Assembly (NCBI GenBank): GCA_030323885.1
Contig: CM059186.1
Coordinates: forward strand, 174,599,047 to 174,663,046
Length of the DNA stretch: 64,000 nt
Reading direction: 5' to 3'
Source: Branchipolynoe longqiensis
Taxonomy: Eukaryota > Annelida > Polychaeta > Phyllodocida > Polynoidae
Shown here: positions 32,060 to 43,138 of the stretch, in pieces
Position numbering within the stretch: the first letter of the stretch is position 1
Layout of the letters: each line of letters opens with the position of its first letter
Made by a program: the position numbers and the translations under genes
Notes under the pieces: generated by a model
The model's input: the letters and a program-made list of their open reading frames with translations, nothing else
The model's database searches: none
Told to the model about the DNA's origin: nothing

Positions 32060-32330
32060 CTTTTGTAATGTCTCCAAATCGAATGTTGCCTCATTCTTGT
32101 CTATCTTGTAAATCTGTACTTTAGTAATGTCTCCAAATCGAATGTTGCCTCATTCTTGTCTACCTTGTAAATCTGTTGGTGCTTTAAAAAAGGTCTTAAG
32201 ACACATTTGTTTAAATCTGCTTTTAACTAGGGTAAATATATTTTCCTGTATATTTGTTTGTTATGTAAAGCGCCTGAAAAGGGCTTGCTGGATCGGGCGC
32301 TATATAAATGTTTTATTATTATTATCTCTA
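32060..32330 (+). mobile_element. 5'-truncated LINE inserted in the recombinase
   Basis: Plus strand ends a reverse transcriptase-type C-terminus (FKKGLKTHLFKSAFN then stop, near 32185-32230), followed by a short 3' UTR with GGGCGCTATATAAATG and a TTATTATTAT tail. A 59-bp tandem duplication lies at its 5' end (AATGTCTCC at 32067 and 32126). Clade not assigned (CR1/L2-like). Confidence 0.72.
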
Positions 32331-32870
32331 GTCCATCCAGAGACAATGCCACAAATGTTTGGCCTCTATGCCCTGTCACTAATAGTAACAGCACCACTAA
32401 CTTAAAGCCTAGTTCCTTCATTGCTAAATGTCTTTTACTAGGCCATGACTTGAATAACTTAAATACTTCTGACACATCCCACAACCTATTATATTTGGGT
32501 TTGGGTGGATTTCTCTCATACACTGACCTAATAAACCAGTGCACTACCTGATGCTTTCCTATCGTTTGTCCATCTATCCTCGGTAGAATGATTGAAAGTG
32601 CACACCTTGCTGCATTAATTGCACCAAATCCTAAGCTTTCATCTTCTAACGTCCTTAGAAATCTTACAATCTGAGCTATTGTAGGTTTTAATGGCTTAAC
32701 TCCTTTAAGCAGACAGTTCAGTCCCCATTTCTTTAAATAGCTTGTATATAATTTCACCGTTCCTTTTCTCCAGGCATGTGAAATAAGTCTTTCCTGTGTA
32801 ATTTTGTCTGATCCATATTGTTCTAAATGTTTCCTTAAAAAAGGAATTTCAAAAGGGGTGTCGACACATC
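32331..32870 (-). pseudogene. Tyrosine recombinase, N-terminal and core part (element 2)
   Basis: Reads FEIPFLRKHLEQYGSDKITQ, then a helical core-binding region (KLYTSYLKKWGLNC), then LVTGHRGQTFVALSLDGLE, whose arginine fits the first catalytic arginine of tyrosine recombinases. It is broken by the LINE right after SLDGLE. The catalytic domain would resolve or integrate the DIRS circle; this copy cannot. Confidence 0.78.
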
Positions 32871-32917
32871 TCCGTGGACTGTGTTAGTGGTCCTTGATGT
32901 TGTGGGTTGTTCTTTTC

Positions 32918-33540
32918 TCATGGAAACCTGAGCATGTGTTTTGCTTGTAATTTCACTGCCAACAGCCATGGTTGCGCGTCCCACTCTGGTATTATCAGTA
33001 CTGCATGTTTACGATCCATCCTGATCTTCCGGGCCACTCTGCTGATAATGCTGAATGGTGGGAATATGTAATACAAATTTGTATTCCAAATAAGAGGAAA
33101 TGCATCCACTCTCCAGGCTTCTGGCTCTGGATGCCAGGACAAATATTTGGGTAACTTTTTGTTGGTGTGGGATGCCAACAAATCAATGCCTGGCTTGCCC
33201 CATTTATCCAAATGCCATTAAAAATACTGTGATTTAATGACCATTCCAGATGGTCATGGAAATGTTGAGTTTTACTATCAGCCAAAGTATTCTGACTGCC
33301 TGGGATATGCTCTACTGTTATCCATATGTTCTGTTCCTCTGCCCAGTCCAAAATTAGCTTGGCTAAATGATTACATGGTTTGGAACGAGTCCCTCCCATA
33401 TTACGTATGTAAGCCATGGCTGTCGTATTATCTCTTAATACCCCTACATGATTTTTAGGTAGCTCGATTAGAACATGTAAGCCCAAATAAATAGCCCTGA
33501 GCTCTACTACATTTATGTGATCGGAAATTTCATCTTCCAT
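32918..33540 (-). pseudogene. RNase H and linker of DIRS element 2, frame-broken
   Basis: INVVELRAIYLGLHVLIELP and DNTTAMAYIRNMGG match element 1 closely. Further on, WITVEHIPGSQNTLADS is the RNase H end. A frame change near 33200 leads to GIDLLASHTNKKLPKYLSWH and a stop at 32918. Confidence 0.82.
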
Positions 33541-34007
33541 CCACCGACCACCAGTCGCCTGTAGGGTCTCTATGAGCCCCCCATCCTTCTAGGGACGCAT
33601 CCGTTGTAACTGTCGTATTGGGTTCACCCATTCTAATGGGGTTTGGCGAGTCATTAATGTGTGACAGCCACCACCCAATATCTTGCAAACCGTCTGACGA
33701 GATAGTCACGGGCCTCTCAAATTTCCCTTTAGTGCGAGCCAATGCTAAATTCTTATCTATTTCTAGTGATTTAATATCGGCCTTGCCATACAGAATAGCA
33801 GGGGCATAGCCTATCATGATACCTATTAATATTGCAACCTGCCTTATCTTTGGACTTCGTAAACGTAACAATTGATCTGCCGTTGATGTACATTTATCAA
33901 CTTTTTGTTGGGTTAATGAAATGGTCATGAGCGTGGTGTCAATAATAAACCCCCAAAACTTTAACTTCTTTGTAGGTGTCAAAACCGATTTAGTTTCATG
34001 TATATAG
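33530..34007 (-). pseudogene. RT thumb to RNase H start of DIRS element 2
   Basis: KLKFWGFIIDTTLMTISLTQ, RSPKIRQVAILIGIMIGYAP and TTVTTDASLEGWGAH parallel element 1. The YIDD palm is not present because similarity stops at about 34007. Confidence 0.83.
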
Positions 34008-34234
34008 AATCCGAGTGAGTATATTTATATACGAGTATAAATGTTCGGCAGGAAGGGATTGTTTATTTATTAATTATTTATTGCATTAGTTTAGTTATTA
34101 GTCAACCAATGGGCGTTCGTCAGGCATGCCGTCTGCCTCCGTCGATGTGGGCCTCGAAGGCTCCGGTGGCGCTACCACCGGCGTTTCTTGGTACTTACCG
34201 GTTGCCGCCCCCTAAAGCACTTGGTATGCATATG

Positions 34235-34370
34235 TGCATATATTTCCTTTTCTGCAGTAATAACTATTTAACGAGTGCACCAATCTAAGTTGGATCTGAT
34301 AGGATCAAATCTCGCTCAGTGTTTTTACTTCGAATGTTTGATGATGCCTTCATCGCCCAATGCAGCTTTG
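34235..34370 (+). mobile_element. T-family 3' fragment
   Basis: TAACGAGTGCACCAATCTAAG, TTCATCGCCCAATGCAGCTTTGAA; diverged right end of a T element. Confidence 0.6.
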
Positions 34371-34373
34371 AAC

Positions 34374-34674
34374 AGTAAAATTAAGATTCCATATATGTGG
34401 TATGTGGCATGCGCATGCCTATGCGACATATATATCCATGCCATTTTCGGGATTGCTTGCTCCAAATTTGGGAAGGAAAGTCAAAGTTCCTATGGCAAAC
34501 GCAGCAGTATTTACGTTCGCATCGATCGGTCCTCGTAGTGATCCACTTGCCGCATTAGCATTTGTATTCATATTCGCATTCAAATTTATGAAAGCACCAC
34601 TGTGTATTACATCCTTTGGAATTTTTTGCCGCATTCGCATAGCGCATACTGCGTATATGGAATCTTAGCTTTAG
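34374..34674. mobile_element. TIR MITE, family of 57178
   Basis: AATTAAGATTCCATATATGTGG at the left, CCATATACGC-type sequence to GGAATCTTAGCTTTA at the right, with CGATCGGTCC and GCATTCGCAT interior words shared with 57178-57606. A poly-G run follows at 34708. Confidence 0.7.
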
Positions 34675-34957
34675 GCTCTCAAATCGAGTGGGAAAGTGTG
34701 TGTGTGTGGGGGGGGGGGGGTCAATACAAATGATTACCAGCCTTGATCTTATCCTTAACTGACGCGTTATTAATGTTTTATCAGCTAGGACTTTATCAGC
34801 AGGACGCATGACGTGACCTTGATTTATGGAAGTCGATGATAGCTGGAAGGTGGGTAGTGCATTCGAACACCGGACGGGATAGCCGAGATGGCACGGCGAT
34901 TTCTTTACCGTGCGGCAGGTTGTTAATATGTTGTCCTCAATAATGGAAGGTGGTCGG

Positions 34958-35285
34958 ATGGTTGTTGGGGTTTTACATCCTAGCAACATCTAAGGCCATA
35001 TCAGGATGGGTACTGACTTGTGACAGTGCACACTCATGGTGACTTTATAGTTCTGCCCCACTGGGAGACCAGGCTGCCAACACCATAACCTGATATCCCA
35101 TTTAGTCACATTATCCTGACATTGGGCCAACCAGTCCTTGCCCTATCCTAATAATGCCGAGCGCCTGGCTAGGAAGTGACAAGTATCAATTTTTAAGTGA
35201 TTGGTTTCACTCAACCAAGGTTCAAATCCCAGGATCTACCAAAGTGCGAGATGGACACTCAACTTATTCGGTCATTCCGTCTCGC
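34958..35285 (-). mobile_element. SINE-A copy
   Basis: GGTTGTTGGGGTTTTACATC tail to a TTATTCGGTCATTCCGTCTC head. Confidence 0.9.
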
Positions 35286-36232
35286 TCCGTGCGGGAGCTC
35301 GGGGGGCTACGGTCGAATCAAACCAAAGACTTACACAATTGATACTTGTCGCTACCTACCCGGGCCTCGGCGTAAAGGGCCTGTCACACTACGATGTATA
35401 GCCTTAGCGTATGCCGACGTATGTGATTTTCGACCACCACGTCAGCGTACGTCGTCATACGTTATGTGTACGTTGGGCATACGGCATATATGTTCTGGAT
35501 ACAACGGTATATGTCGTCTTACATGGATGCATGTCGAGGCTCCGAAAAAAATTGGGTGCATGCTAAAACTTGTCAATGTGTGTCGACATGTGGCTAGTAC
35601 GTTGAACGTATGCTGCATGTACATTTGGGATACGTCAGCTTACGTTGGCAGTACTTTAGGGATATGTTGATATACGTTGTTGCACGTTAGCCATAGGTTC
35701 AGCCGGTGGGAACATGCAGTCCGTGCAAAATACGCGTACTGCCAATGGATGCATTACATACTCATAACGTACTTTGACGTACGCCTGCTGTATCTCCAGC
35801 GTATTTAATGTATATGCCATACTTCTAGCGATGGAGTAACGTATGTTACGTGAGCGTATGAAATGTTTTGCAAACATTTTGCGAACATTTTGCGAACGTT
35901 TGGCGAGGCACATGAATGCTCTCATACGCTAGCAATACGTCACAGCTACGTTCTGCATACGCTACGTACATTGTGTCTACATTGTGTATGCGCCCATTTT
36001 TAACCCCCACCACTGAAAAGTTTGACGAATGCTGACGTACTGTCACATTTTCTAATGTTGAGCACGCGCTGACGCCATACGTCGTAGTGTGACAGGGCCT
36101 TTACTGGGAATGGTCAAAGACTGGTTAACTCAGTGTCGGGATAATGTGACTCAATCGACATGGGTATGTGCTGTCAAAATATTGGTATCCCCCTGCTATA
36201 ACATCAAATGTTGGTAGGATGTAGTAAAACCC
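35286..36232 (+). mobile_element. SINE-A copy split by MITE M2
   Basis: CTCCGTGCGGGAGCTCGGGG head to GCCTCGGCG is left of M2; ACTGGGAATGGTCAAAGACTGG to TAGTAAAACCCCAACC is right of it. Confidence 0.82.
35376..36100. mobile_element. PIF/Harbinger-like MITE M2
   Basis: AGGGCCTGTCACACTACGA and TCGTAGTGTGACAGGGCCT; flanks TAA and TTA fit an eroded TTA duplication of SINE sequence GGCATTACT. Interior as in M1 and M4, including GCCGGTGGGAACAT. Confidence 0.85.
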
Positions 36233-36789
36233 CAACCATTCACTCAAGCACATTCAACCACTACCTTCTTAATAAACGAACCCTGAAAAGGGCACTGAGA
36301 CTGGAACTGTACTCCGACAGATGGTCTCCAAGCACACATTTTCAGTTTGTCTAACGGAATATCTGAATGGAGAGCGCCACAATAACCAGTGTGCAAATGC
36401 AACTGAAAGGGATTCCCCGGTGTCCCTGGTCTGCATGGAACCATATTTGGTCAGGTGGAGAACCATATTAGGTCATGTGACGAGGGAATCCCACCCATGA
36501 CGTCATTCATATATTACATTCGGAGTTTGTTTGCCGTCTCTGTGGACTATAGTGGGTGACTTTAAGTTAACTGCAGGCTTCACAAGTCTGCGACAAAGTT
36601 CAAGGCCCTCTCAGTTAGTAGGCCTGCAGTGTTGACAAGGCGTTGAATAATCAAAGAGTGCATTTTAAACTAGCTCCCTACACCGGAATTGAAACGCTGT
36701 CAAGTATTTGTTTAATTATTGAGGTTGTTGGGCACCTCGATCTATGATAAAGTATTAATAAACTTCCGTCAAACTCAATAAATATGTTC
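36233..36789. other. No recognised feature
   Basis: Unique-looking; GGAACCATATTTGGTCAGG is followed by a near repeat at 36462. TA/TG microsatellite from 36808 to 36946. Confidence 0.5.
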
Positions 36790-36889
36790 AAATATTCACT
36801 CCCCACATACATATATATACATATGTATATATATAGAAAGATATATATATACATATCAACTGTTGTATATATGTACCTGTGTATATATA

Positions 36890-36900
36890 TAGAGAGAGAA

Positions 36901-36947
<47 letters not shown>
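36890..36947. repeat. (TA)n microsatellite
   Basis: Pure TA run of about 44 bp flanked by inverted CAACTGTTG / CAACAGTTG motifs (36859, 36947). Confidence 0.9.
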
Positions 36948-36949
<2 letters not shown>

Positions 36950-37142
36950 ACAGTTGATGTATGGGAGACCACGGGTTTGATCCCAGGCCTGGATTTCCTC
37001 CTGCGCTTTGGTGGAGCGCCCCCCCCCCTCCCAGCTGTCGGGTATTGCCGGGCGGGCGCCCCCTCGCGTCACACTCTGGAGGATAATTTTTCTAAAAAAT
37101 TTCCAATATTTTGTTATTTCTGGCTACACCCCTGATACTTTT

Positions 37143-37252
37143 CCGCATTCGTGGCATTACTAGAGTAGGGCGGGGACTGAATGGCTAATGGTCAGCATAA
37201 ACATTCGATACCTCACCTGCTATGACCTCCCATATTGCTAGGATGTAAAACC
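37143..37252 (+). mobile_element. Degenerate SINE-A fragment
   Basis: TGGCATTACTAGAGTAGGGC and ATTGCTAGGATGTAAAACCTC; the middle is deleted. Confidence 0.65.
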
Positions 37253-37290
37253 TCAATGATGCACTCACGCATTCTAAGCGCGCTTACTTA

Positions 37291-37815
37291 AATGGGTCTG
37301 TCACATTACAATGCTTCTTGCCAGCATGCCACCAACGTGCAAAATCACTTTTAATCGTCGAGACACTTTTCGGCGTCAGCGCAAGATATTGGTAGCGTGC
37401 GGCCGACGTTGTGAGAAAAAAACCTTAAAAGTTTGGCGTGCCGTCCTGATATGACCTTAGATGTTGCTAGGACATAAAACAACAACAAACAAACAAAGGA
37501 ACAGTTTGGCGCAATGAGCTTCACATGCGCGCGGTGTCTGCCTAGCATTCGCATAATGTTATTCCAGCGCGTTTAACGTATCTCGATGCGCCCCTAAAGT
37601 CGCCATAATGTTAGCGCTCGCGCGTTGTCGCGCGTCAAAAGTTTTGTGCAAGCACAAACTTTGCCGATACCCTGATGCACATCACCAACCGTCGCCGTTC
37701 ATCAACAAATACCAACGTGCGTGCGCCTAACACTTCCTGACGTATCCCAATGTTCCGCCAAAAAATCACATATGTCGACGCACGTTGGCGAGAAGCGTCG
37801 TAATGTGACACACCC
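37291..37815. mobile_element. PIF/Harbinger-like MITE M3, TSD TTA
   Basis: AATGGGTCTGTCACATTACA at the left, GTCGTAATGTGACACACCC at the right, TTA at 37288-37290 and 37816-37818. Hairpin AAAGTTTTGTGCAAGCACAA at 37638. Contains a SINE-A tail fragment. Confidence 0.83.
37440..37500 (+). mobile_element. SINE-A tail-only fragment inside M3
   Basis: GCCGTCCTGATATGACCTTA to AACAACAACAAACAAACAAAG; the same 5' cut point as at 52704. Confidence 0.8.
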
Positions 37816-37976
37816 TTAGTGCAAATTGTGCAAAGTCATAAAGTGTGTGAAAACAGTTTGAATGTAGCAAATACAAATTGGTTGTATTGAGTAGTAAGAG
37901 CTGATTCATTATCGAAAACAGTACATTGTGTGTGTGTGGAGGGGGAGGGGTATCCCATCCTCCCACTTGGTTCTTA

Positions 37977-38472
37977 TGCCCTGGTCACATACACATTAGT
38001 GGACGTAGTTGAACGTAGCTGAACGTTGTGGAGGCTAACGTGGGTCAAACGTGGTGTAAGTACGTTAAACTAAGTTGAAATATGTTAAGGTACAGCAGGT
38101 TTTGGTACGGATAAATATGTTAGGGTATGGATAAATACGTTACGGTACAGATACATACTTTATGGTATGGATGCCGGTACGGTCAACTACGTTCAACTAC
38201 GTTCAACTATGATAGCCTCCACTATGTTCACCTACATCCACTAACGGCTATGTGACCGGGGCTTCATCCAAGTATGCTAGAGCATGCTAGAGTATGCTAG
38301 AGTATGATACAGTATGCTAGAGTATGATACAGTATGATACAGTATGATACAGTATGATACAGTATGTGGAGAAGTACAGATGCCGGTATATTCAACTACG
38401 TTCAACTATGTTCAACTCCATTAGCCTCCACTACGCTCAACTACGTCCACTAACGTGTATGTGACCAGACCT
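37977..38472. mobile_element. PIF/Harbinger-like MITE M5, TSD TTA
   Basis: TGCCCTGGTCACATACACAT and ACGTGTATGTGACCAGACCT; TTA at 37974-37976 and 38473-38475. Interior has ~18-bp GGATAAATACGTTA repeats and a 10-bp AGTATGCTAG/AGTATGATAC minisatellite (38275-38370). Confidence 0.85.
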
Positions 38473-38499
38473 TTAGAGACATGCGGGAATTGCTCACAA

Positions 38500-39067
38500 T
38501 ATAGGGTATGCACTGACGTCACGCTAAGCGGAAGTGCGGCCATTGTGGAGATACAACACAATAACAAACCCAACCTGATCGATGCATTGTCAATGGCAGT
38601 GAGCAATGTTCATACAGAAAAAGTGAAATATCTCCAAAACCACACCACCTAGCCACAAACCGCTTGGATACATATAGAAAACACATTCCTCGAACAGATT
38701 ATATTAAATTTATATGGTTAGGGTTCGGCATTTCTATTAATTTGGAATAGAACAGATGTTTTGCATTGCGCGTACCGGCAAACTCAACCCACTGTCAATG
38801 GCCGTGCGCAATCTTCATACAGAAAAAGTGAAATATCTCTAAAACCACACCACCTAGGCACAAACCGCTTGGAATACATATAGAAAACACATTCAACGAA
38901 CAGATTATATTAAATTTATAAGGTTAGGCTTCTGCATTTCTATTAATTTTGAATAAAATAGACGTTTTGCACTGCACGTACCAGTAAACTCAATGGGCTG
39001 TTTACTGGTTGATATCGCCACAATGGCCGCGCATCCGGTTGATGACGTCACGTGAATACTCTATATG
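38500..39067. mobile_element. TIR MITE (M14) with internal 205-bp tandem duplication
   Basis: Left TATAGGGTATGCACTGACGTCA and GCGGCCATTGTGG; right CACAATGGCCGCGC, TGACGTCACGTGAATACTCTAT. CAGAAAAAGTGAAATATCTC occurs at 38618 and, 205 bp on, at about 38823. Confidence 0.75.
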
Positions 39068-39091
39068 AGTCAATAAGTGATAATATTAAGC

Positions 39092-39234
39092 CCTGTTCAC
39101 ACACGGGCCTTAAGTCGCCTCAACTAGTTACCTCATCTAATCCACATCGTGAAGGGGTCTACATGAGGGGAACTAGTTGAGTCAAATTAACCTAATTCGA
39201 CCATCCCGCCTGGTTCCCGTTTGGTGGTGTTATA
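39092..39234 (+). mobile_element. One end of an M9-like MITE
   Basis: TAAGCCCTGTTCACACACGG and AACTAGTTGAG words as in M9; the other end is not found, perhaps lost with the LTR insertion. Confidence 0.5.
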
Positions 39235-39238
39235 CCAG

Positions 39239-39815
39239 TGTAAAATATTCTGATAAAATGCATTGGTGGGGAATGTGAAATGGTCTATAAAGGAGTACAA
39301 ATGGTCTATTAATGTAAATGATATATAGGGCCAGGTGCATGAATGTATTTATGTAGTTGCTGGTGACTCTTTACTTGTAGTCAATAGTCATTGTGTATTA
39401 GATAGATAGTGTGAGAGGGGCACTACTGTTAGTGTGTAAGGAGCTCAAGAGCTCCACTCACTACCCCCTCCCCCTCAACTGTTAGTCACTGATCACCACA
39501 CACACACACAACAGGGCAGGTGCAGGCCAAGCAGCCACAATGCATGGTAGTGGTGGGTAGATCACAGTAGCCATGGTGACACAAGAATGCTTACTGTTCA
39601 TTGGTGGACCTAGAAATGTGTATTATTGATTGGAGAGCATGGTCAGGTGGTATGCCATATCAGATCCATGTACCACTATATAATAATAAACCTGAGGGTG
39701 CAAGCTCTCACTCTATTTTCACTCTTTATACTCTTCCTTTCTCTCCTTGCCTGTATTGATTTCTTATTGTATTAGCCTGCCTACACAATGACAGCTGCGA
39801 GACGACGACTTTACA
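39239..39815. mobile_element. Probable solo LTR, TSD CCAG
   Basis: 577 bp bounded by TGTAA and TTACA with CCAG on both sides (39235-39238, 39816-39819). Inside are TATAATAATAAA (39680) and a C/T-rich U5-like stretch. No internal retrotransposon region adjoins it. The ends could be coincidence; no second LTR is in the window. Confidence 0.5.
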
Positions 39816-39903
39816 CCAGGTTATATGCCATAACTTAAACCTACTAATACTCCGCAGCCATCATAACACTTCACACAGTTTCATTAATATCTAGAGGAGG
39901 CTT

Positions 39904-40300
39904 GATTGATTGATTGATTGATTGGTGGTTGCTTTACGCCGTGTCGGCAGCATAGGCCATATTCACGGCGAGAAATGTTTGTTTTTTGTTCAAACCATCG
40001 CTTTTACATGTAAAAGCAGACAATCAATTATGTGCCAATAGACACTAATTAAATTAGAAAGCTCACAATCATATATTTGTGGTCAAGGGAAACAAATTCC
40101 CATAGAAAAAGAAAAGTTTTATTAATAATTGATAGAATCCATTTAGTAAACTATATAAGGTGGTACAGTCCAGCTGCCCTCAAAAAGGCTAAAATGTTTT
40201 CCTGTTTTACTTTAGTAAAAATGTCATGCATACTGTCTGCAGTGTAGAACCGTTGGCGCAGGGCCAAAAAATCAACGCAACTTAGTCAAATGTGTTTGAG
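39904..40300 (-). mobile_element. 5'-truncated LINE 3' end (GATT tail)
   Basis: Reverse complement of 54550-54930: GATTGATTGATTGG tail, GTGTCGGCAGCATAGGCCAT, GCTTTTACATGTAAAAGC, CTGCAGTGTAGAACCGTTGG, to AACGCAACTTAGTCAAA. Confidence 0.85.
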
Positions 40301-40639
40301 TGTCAGTGGGGACTAGAGGAGGCAAGACTCCAGTTAATACATGATACATCTAGTGGTTAGCCGGGAGGGAGAAAGAACAGGCAAACCAGACATTATAGAA
40401 CGGGACTTGTCCTATTCGCTCTGATCACACCACAGAGAATGGAGAGAGTGTGATCACGGTGCCAAGTTCTTAATAGTTACCTCCGCCCCTGCCCCACCTC
40501 AATCCACACCCCTCTCCTCCCTCATTTCTGTAGCAACCCTACCGGTCCGCGGGTGCACTCCACCCCTACCCCCTACCCTAACCCCCACCTCACTAACTCC
40601 CCCGGGGGCCCTGGCGATGAACGCCGTCACTTTAATTGT
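40301..40639. other. No recognised feature
   Basis: Includes an imperfect palindrome GTGATCACACTCTC-type near 40425-40460 and C-rich sequence from 40480. Confidence 0.45.
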
Positions 40640-41170
40640 CACGCCCATTTAGACCCGCCCAACCCCGCCCAGCCCCGCCCAGCCCCGCCCTCTTCCACTC
40701 CGCTGCACCCAACCCCATAATAGCCCCGCCCAACCCTGCTCCACCTACTCTCACCCTGCGTCATGCAGCTCTGCCCTGTCCAGCCCTATCCTTCCCTGTC
40801 CAGCCCTGCCCTGCTCTGCCCAGCTCTGTTCTGCCAGTCCTGCCTTGGCCATCCCAGCCCAGCCTTGCCCTCCCAGCCCAGCCCTGCTCTGCCCAGTCCT
40901 GCCCATCCCAGCCTAACCTAGCCTTGTCCTCCCCACCCTGCCCTGCCCAGCCCAGTCCTGCTCTGCCCAGTCCTGCTCTTCCCAGCCCAGTCTAGCCTTG
41001 TCCTCCCCACCCGGCCCAGCCTTGCCCGCCCAACCCTGCCCAGCCCAGTCCTGCTCTGCCCAGTCCTGCTCTTCCCAGCCCAGTCTAGCCTTGTCCTCCC
41101 CACCCTGCCCAGCCTAGCCTTGCCCTCCCAAACCCAGCCCCACCCACCCGCACCCAGCCCAGCCCATCCC
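40640..41170. repeat. C-rich minisatellite (CCAGCCCTGC-type, 5/10-bp period)
   Basis: Irregular CAGCC/CTGCC repeats with almost no G runs; higher-order ~125-bp duplication (CAGTCTAGCCTTGTCCTCC at 40988 and 41085). Confidence 0.92.
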
Positions 41171-41282
41171 AGCGCGATCAGTCGGCCCTTTGGTCGCAAG
41201 GTGGTCGCAAAATGGTCACAAAGTCATCACAAAGTCATCAGAAAGTAGTGGATGCAAGCTGTACTGTGACGTGGGCTTACGT

Positions 41283-41340
41283 TAGAGAATCAAATCTAGA
41301 TAAGTGTGTTTTAAAAATAATGTGATGTTTTGATCGGACT
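41283..41340 (+). mobile_element. T-family right-end fragment
   Basis: AGAGAATCAAATCTAGATAAG to TTTTGATCGGACTC. Confidence 0.55.
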
Positions 41341-41668
41341 CGATTTACTGACCGAATTGGTAGAGAGCAGGCCTCCCGTGCGGAAGGTTGGGAGTTAAAT
41401 TCCTGGTCGAATCAAACCAATGACTTAAAAAATTGATACATGTCACTTCCTAGCCTGGCGCTCAGCATTATTAGGATAGGGCAAGGATTTGGTGGCTCAG
41501 TGGCAGGATAATGTGACTGAATGGGATATCGGGCCATGGTGCTGGTGGCCTGGTCTCCCAGTGGAACAACACTAAAAAGGCACCATGAGTGCGCACTGTC
41601 ACAAGTCGGTACCCATCCGGATATGACCTTAGATGTTGGTAGATCATAAAACTCCAACAACCAACCGA
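41341..41668 (+). mobile_element. SINE-A copy
   Basis: ACTGACCGAATTGGTAGAGAG head; B box GGAGTTAAATTCC; complete tail CTCCAACAACCAACC. Confidence 0.9.
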
Positions 41669-42179
41669 TCTAGCTGAGTGGGACTTGATTGTTTCTTCAT
41701 GTCATATTACTACTTGTGTGCGGTTGTGGCTATTTTTTTTAAGGAGGGTGCCATTGTGGTTGTTTGCTAAGTGAAGTGCTTTATTTATGGAACACGATTG
41801 AAGTGCGAAACTATTTATTTTGTATAGTCACTGAAACTGGCCTTGTACGGTTTGGTTTGTTTGGGATCTAAGTCCTAGCAACATCTCAGGTCATAGCAGG
41901 ACGGGGAAGGATTTGTTTGTAGTGGTTGGATATTTCTATAAGTGCTCACAATGTATAACAGTGAGAGGAGGTGATTAATTAATAGTAATACATCACGTGT
42001 GTTTAAATTTAGTGTATTTTTCTTTAAAATTGGGGTGCTAGTTTTGTTATATTACACATAACTTACTATGGTGGCACAGTGGAACATGAATGTCGTCTAT
42101 AGTTTACGTAAACTGTAGGGTTCACTGGGGCACATACTCCATTTTTAGTGCTGCTTCACTATCTTCAAATATAACCCTA
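41669..42179. other. No recognised feature apart from a SINE-A tail scrap
   Basis: 41868-41920 (minus) carries AAGTCCTAGCAACATCTCAGG. The rest is AT-rich and unassigned. Confidence 0.5.
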
Positions 42180-42493
42180 TAAAATCAAGGTTATTTAAAA
42201 TTTATGTAAAATAGATCTCGGTAATCAATCTAATACAGTCAAACCTCTCTAACTCTCTAACGCTGTCAACTCCACAAATCGACCACTCCCCTATATCGAT
42301 TGCTTTATTTGGGTCCCTGAAATACCATTGCAACCATATTCTAACTCCCTAAACCTTCCACCTCCCTAAATTGACTACTTAGAGTCGGTCCCAAGGTCGG
42401 TCGATCTAGAGAGGGTTTACTGTATATTTATCTTCGTTTTTTTTTTAAAGTGATAGAGCCTCAAAAAAGATCTGATTATACAACTTTAATTAC
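42180..42493 (-). mobile_element. T-family fragment interrupted by a P element
   Basis: Reverse T interior to 42236, P insertion, then TATATTTATCTTCG to TGATTATACAACTTTAA. Confidence 0.75.
42237..42423 (+). mobile_element. P-family MITE nested in T
   Basis: CAGTCAAACCTCTCTAACTC to TCTAGAGAGGGTTTACTG; TA on both sides. Confidence 0.85.
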
Positions 42494-42547
42494 TCTCGTC
42501 GCAGAGTGGTGAATGCGGGTATGGGTAGCTTTAAATACTGCTGCCCA

Positions 42548-42602
42548 AGTGTGTGTGTGGGGGGGGGGGCGGGGGGGGGGCGCTGGGGAGGGGGGGGGGC
42601 TA
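42548..42602. repeat. Poly-G runs; (CA)n at 42696-42718
   Basis: Four G runs of 6-10 bases within 55 bp, G-quadruplex-prone. Confidence 0.9.
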
Positions 42603-42724
42603 CTAGTCTTATTCCATCCAATCGGTCTTAATTAAAACTTGGAATCGTCCCAGACCATTAATAGTTCAGCGGAGTGTCATTGCTACCCAACCCTACACAC
42701 ACACACACACACACACACGATCCT

Positions 42725-43047
42725 ACTGGGCGCAGTAGCCGAATCGTTAGAGCGCGGCACTCGCGTGTGGCAGATCGTGAGTTCGTTTCCCAGTCGAGTC
42801 AAACCAATGATCTGATACGTGTCACTCCCTAGCCTGGCGCTCGGCATTAATAGGATAGGGCAAGGACCGATTGGTTGACTGTCAGGATAATGTGACTGAG
42901 TGGGATATCGGGTCATGGTGCTGGCAGCCTGATTTCCCAGTGGGGCAGCACTATGCAGTTGCCATGGGTGTGCACTGTCACAAGTCGGTACCCATCCTGA
43001 TGTGACCTTAAATGTGGCTGGGATGTAAAACTCCAACAATTATCCAA
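42725..43047 (+). mobile_element. SINE-A copy
   Basis: TACTGGGCGCAGTAGCCGAAT head; B box GAGTTCGTTTCCC; tail ATGTGGCTGGGATGTAAAAC. Confidence 0.9.
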
Positions 43048-43138
43048 CCTGCCACAATCCTCACCTCAAACAGGTGTCGCTCACACAGCACGCTCACCAT
43101 ACAGGGCCGTGCAGCGTCCACCACGTCGTGTGGTCTAA

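Larger units (their letters stand above)
31451..34007 (-). mobile_element. DIRS-like retrotransposon, element 2 (5'-truncated, decayed)
   Basis: Minus-strand order: RT thumb and RNase H in several frames (34007-32918), tyrosine recombinase N-terminal part (32870-32331), an inserted LINE (32060-32330), recombinase C-terminal part (32058-31902), internal complementary region (31816-31686) and right terminal repeat (31568-31451). RT palm, Gag and the left repeat are missing; homology to element 1 ends near 34007. This order is diagnostic of DIRS. Confidence 0.88.
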
